This document shows, piece after piece, positions 63,511-64,000 of a DNA stretch of 64,000 bases. The notes under the pieces were generated by a model, which made no database searches, was not told where the DNA came from, and saw nothing but the letters and a program-made list of their open reading frames with translations. The position numbers and the translations under genes are program-made. The DNA is from Sphingorhabdus lacus. Its GTDB lineage: Bacteria; Pseudomonadota; Alphaproteobacteria; Sphingomonadales; Sphingomonadaceae. Positions within the stretch are counted from its first letter, which is position 1, and every line of letters starts with the position of its first letter. The stretch covers positions 3,392,001 through 3,456,000 of the forward strand of contig NZ_CP035733.1 of the NCBI RefSeq assembly GCF_009768975.1, written 5' to 3'.

Positions 63511-64000
63511 ATGCGTAAAATTCTGGCGACAGCATTGCTGTGCACAGCGGCTTTTTCGACCGCAATTATGGCAGAAAGTGAACGTTCACGCAGCAGTGTG
63601 GCCACTCCAGCGCTATGGCCAAAGGTCCAGAATCCCGTCGCCGAGGATCCGGCAATCGAGGCGCGAATCAAAGATCTTCTGAGTCGCATGTCGATAGAGC
63701 AAAAGGTCGGCCAGATCATTCAGGGCGATTTGGCGAGCACCACCCCGGAAGACATGTACAAATATCACCTCGGGTCGGTATTCAATGGTGGCAATAGTGC
63801 GCCGGGTGGAAAGCAGTGGGCACCGGCACCCGAATGGCTCGCCGACGCTGACCGGTTTTACGATGCCTCGATGCGCCCCCACGGCAACCTGCCGCTGATC
63901 CCGATGACATGGGGAAGCGACGCGGTGCACGGCCATAACAACGTGACCGGCGCGACCCTGTTTCCCCATAACATCGGTCTTGGCGCGATGCGTAATCCGG
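63511..64000 (+). CDS. GH3 beta-glucosidase-like protein, cut by window end
   Basis: Only the first 163 codons are in the window. MRKILATALLCTAAFSTAIMA is a signal peptide. The mature part begins with PALWPKVQNPVAEDP, then IKDLLSRMSIEQKVGQIIQGD, YHLGSVFNGGN and PLIPMTWGSDAVHGHNN, as in periplasmic exo-glucanase-type GH3 enzymes. It lacks the catalytic Asp region because of the cut. AGGAGAGG stands 4 bases before the ATG. Substrate cannot be decided: xylo- or gluco-oligosaccharide. Confidence 0.87.
   Translation, partial: MRKILATALLCTAAFSTAIMAESERSRSSVATPALWPKVQNPVAEDPAIEARIKDLLSRMSIEQKVGQIIQGDLASTTPEDMYKYHLGSVFNGGNSAPGGKQWAPAPEWLADADRFYDASMRPHGNLPLIPMTWGSDAVHGHNNVTGATLFPHNIGLGAMRNP

Overview
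The window looks like chromosomal DNA from an alphaproteobacterium of the order Sphingomonadales (Sphingomonas, Sphingopyxis or Novosphingobium relatives). This rests on protein character, not on a database search: an exosortase V-type sorting system with EpsI, PEP-CTERM proteins ending in a WMLMLLGFG-type helix, a large Caulobacter/Xanthomonas-style TonB-dependent receptor beside flavin-dependent tryptophan-halogenase-like genes, and a GumC/Wzx/Wzy-type exopolysaccharide locus. I saw no tRNA, rRNA, CRISPR array or intact insertion sequence.

Layout: (1) 24-893 is a 3-hydroxyisobutyrate dehydrogenase gene, the end of an unrelated metabolic neighbourhood. (2) 903-33464 is an exopolysaccharide (EPS) and protein-sorting region. 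It holds the dTDP-L-rhamnose genes rfbCBDA, a SleB-like cell-wall hydrolase, a PEP-CTERM protein, and the export machine (BY-kinase, GumC/Wzz, outer-membrane barrel, Wza-like exporter). A TPR lipoprotein, a WcaJ-like priming transferase, several glycosyltransferases, a Wzy/ligase-like protein, a pyruvyl-transferase-like protein and a Wzx flippase follow. The sorting set is EpsI, exosortase, a small membrane protein, an EpsD-like isomerase and a second PEP-CTERM protein. Two serine-acetyltransferase-like genes in this region are visibly damaged, and part of it (about 25.3-27.5 kb) is AT-rich, as expected for a variable polysaccharide locus. (3) 33637-64000 is a xylan/glucuronoxylan utilisation locus: an esterase and GH115 glucuronidase, xylose isomerase and xylulokinase, an MFS sugar porter, four tandem halogenase-like flavoproteins, a TonB-dependent receptor, a DUF6445-like protein, GH10 xylanase, GH3, a LacI regulator, GH43, aldose epimerase, a tandem-repeat carbohydrate-binding-like protein, GH5, and the start of a second GH3.

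Regulation: seven copies of a 14-bp palindrome close to TGGTAGCGCTACCA lie in the promoter regions of the xylan locus and nowhere else that I noticed. They sit in front of every operon of the locus, so the LacI-family protein at 57645 probably controls them all. The expected flow is as follows. Secreted GH10, GH5 and GH115 enzymes plus the esterase cut and debranch xylan. The TonB receptor imports oligomers across the outer membrane. GH3 and GH43 release xylose, which the MFS porter brings in. The epimerase, XylA and XylB feed it to the pentose phosphate pathway.

The most unusual element is the operon of four overlapping or nearly abutting halogenase-like genes (43694-49616). Three keep the catalytic Lys and Glu of the tryptophan halogenases. 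The third gene in transcription order has lost both residues and the WxWxIP signature, so it looks like a pseudo-enzyme partner. Their true substrate is unknown, and a JmjC-like cupin protein and a DUF6445-like protein share the regulon.
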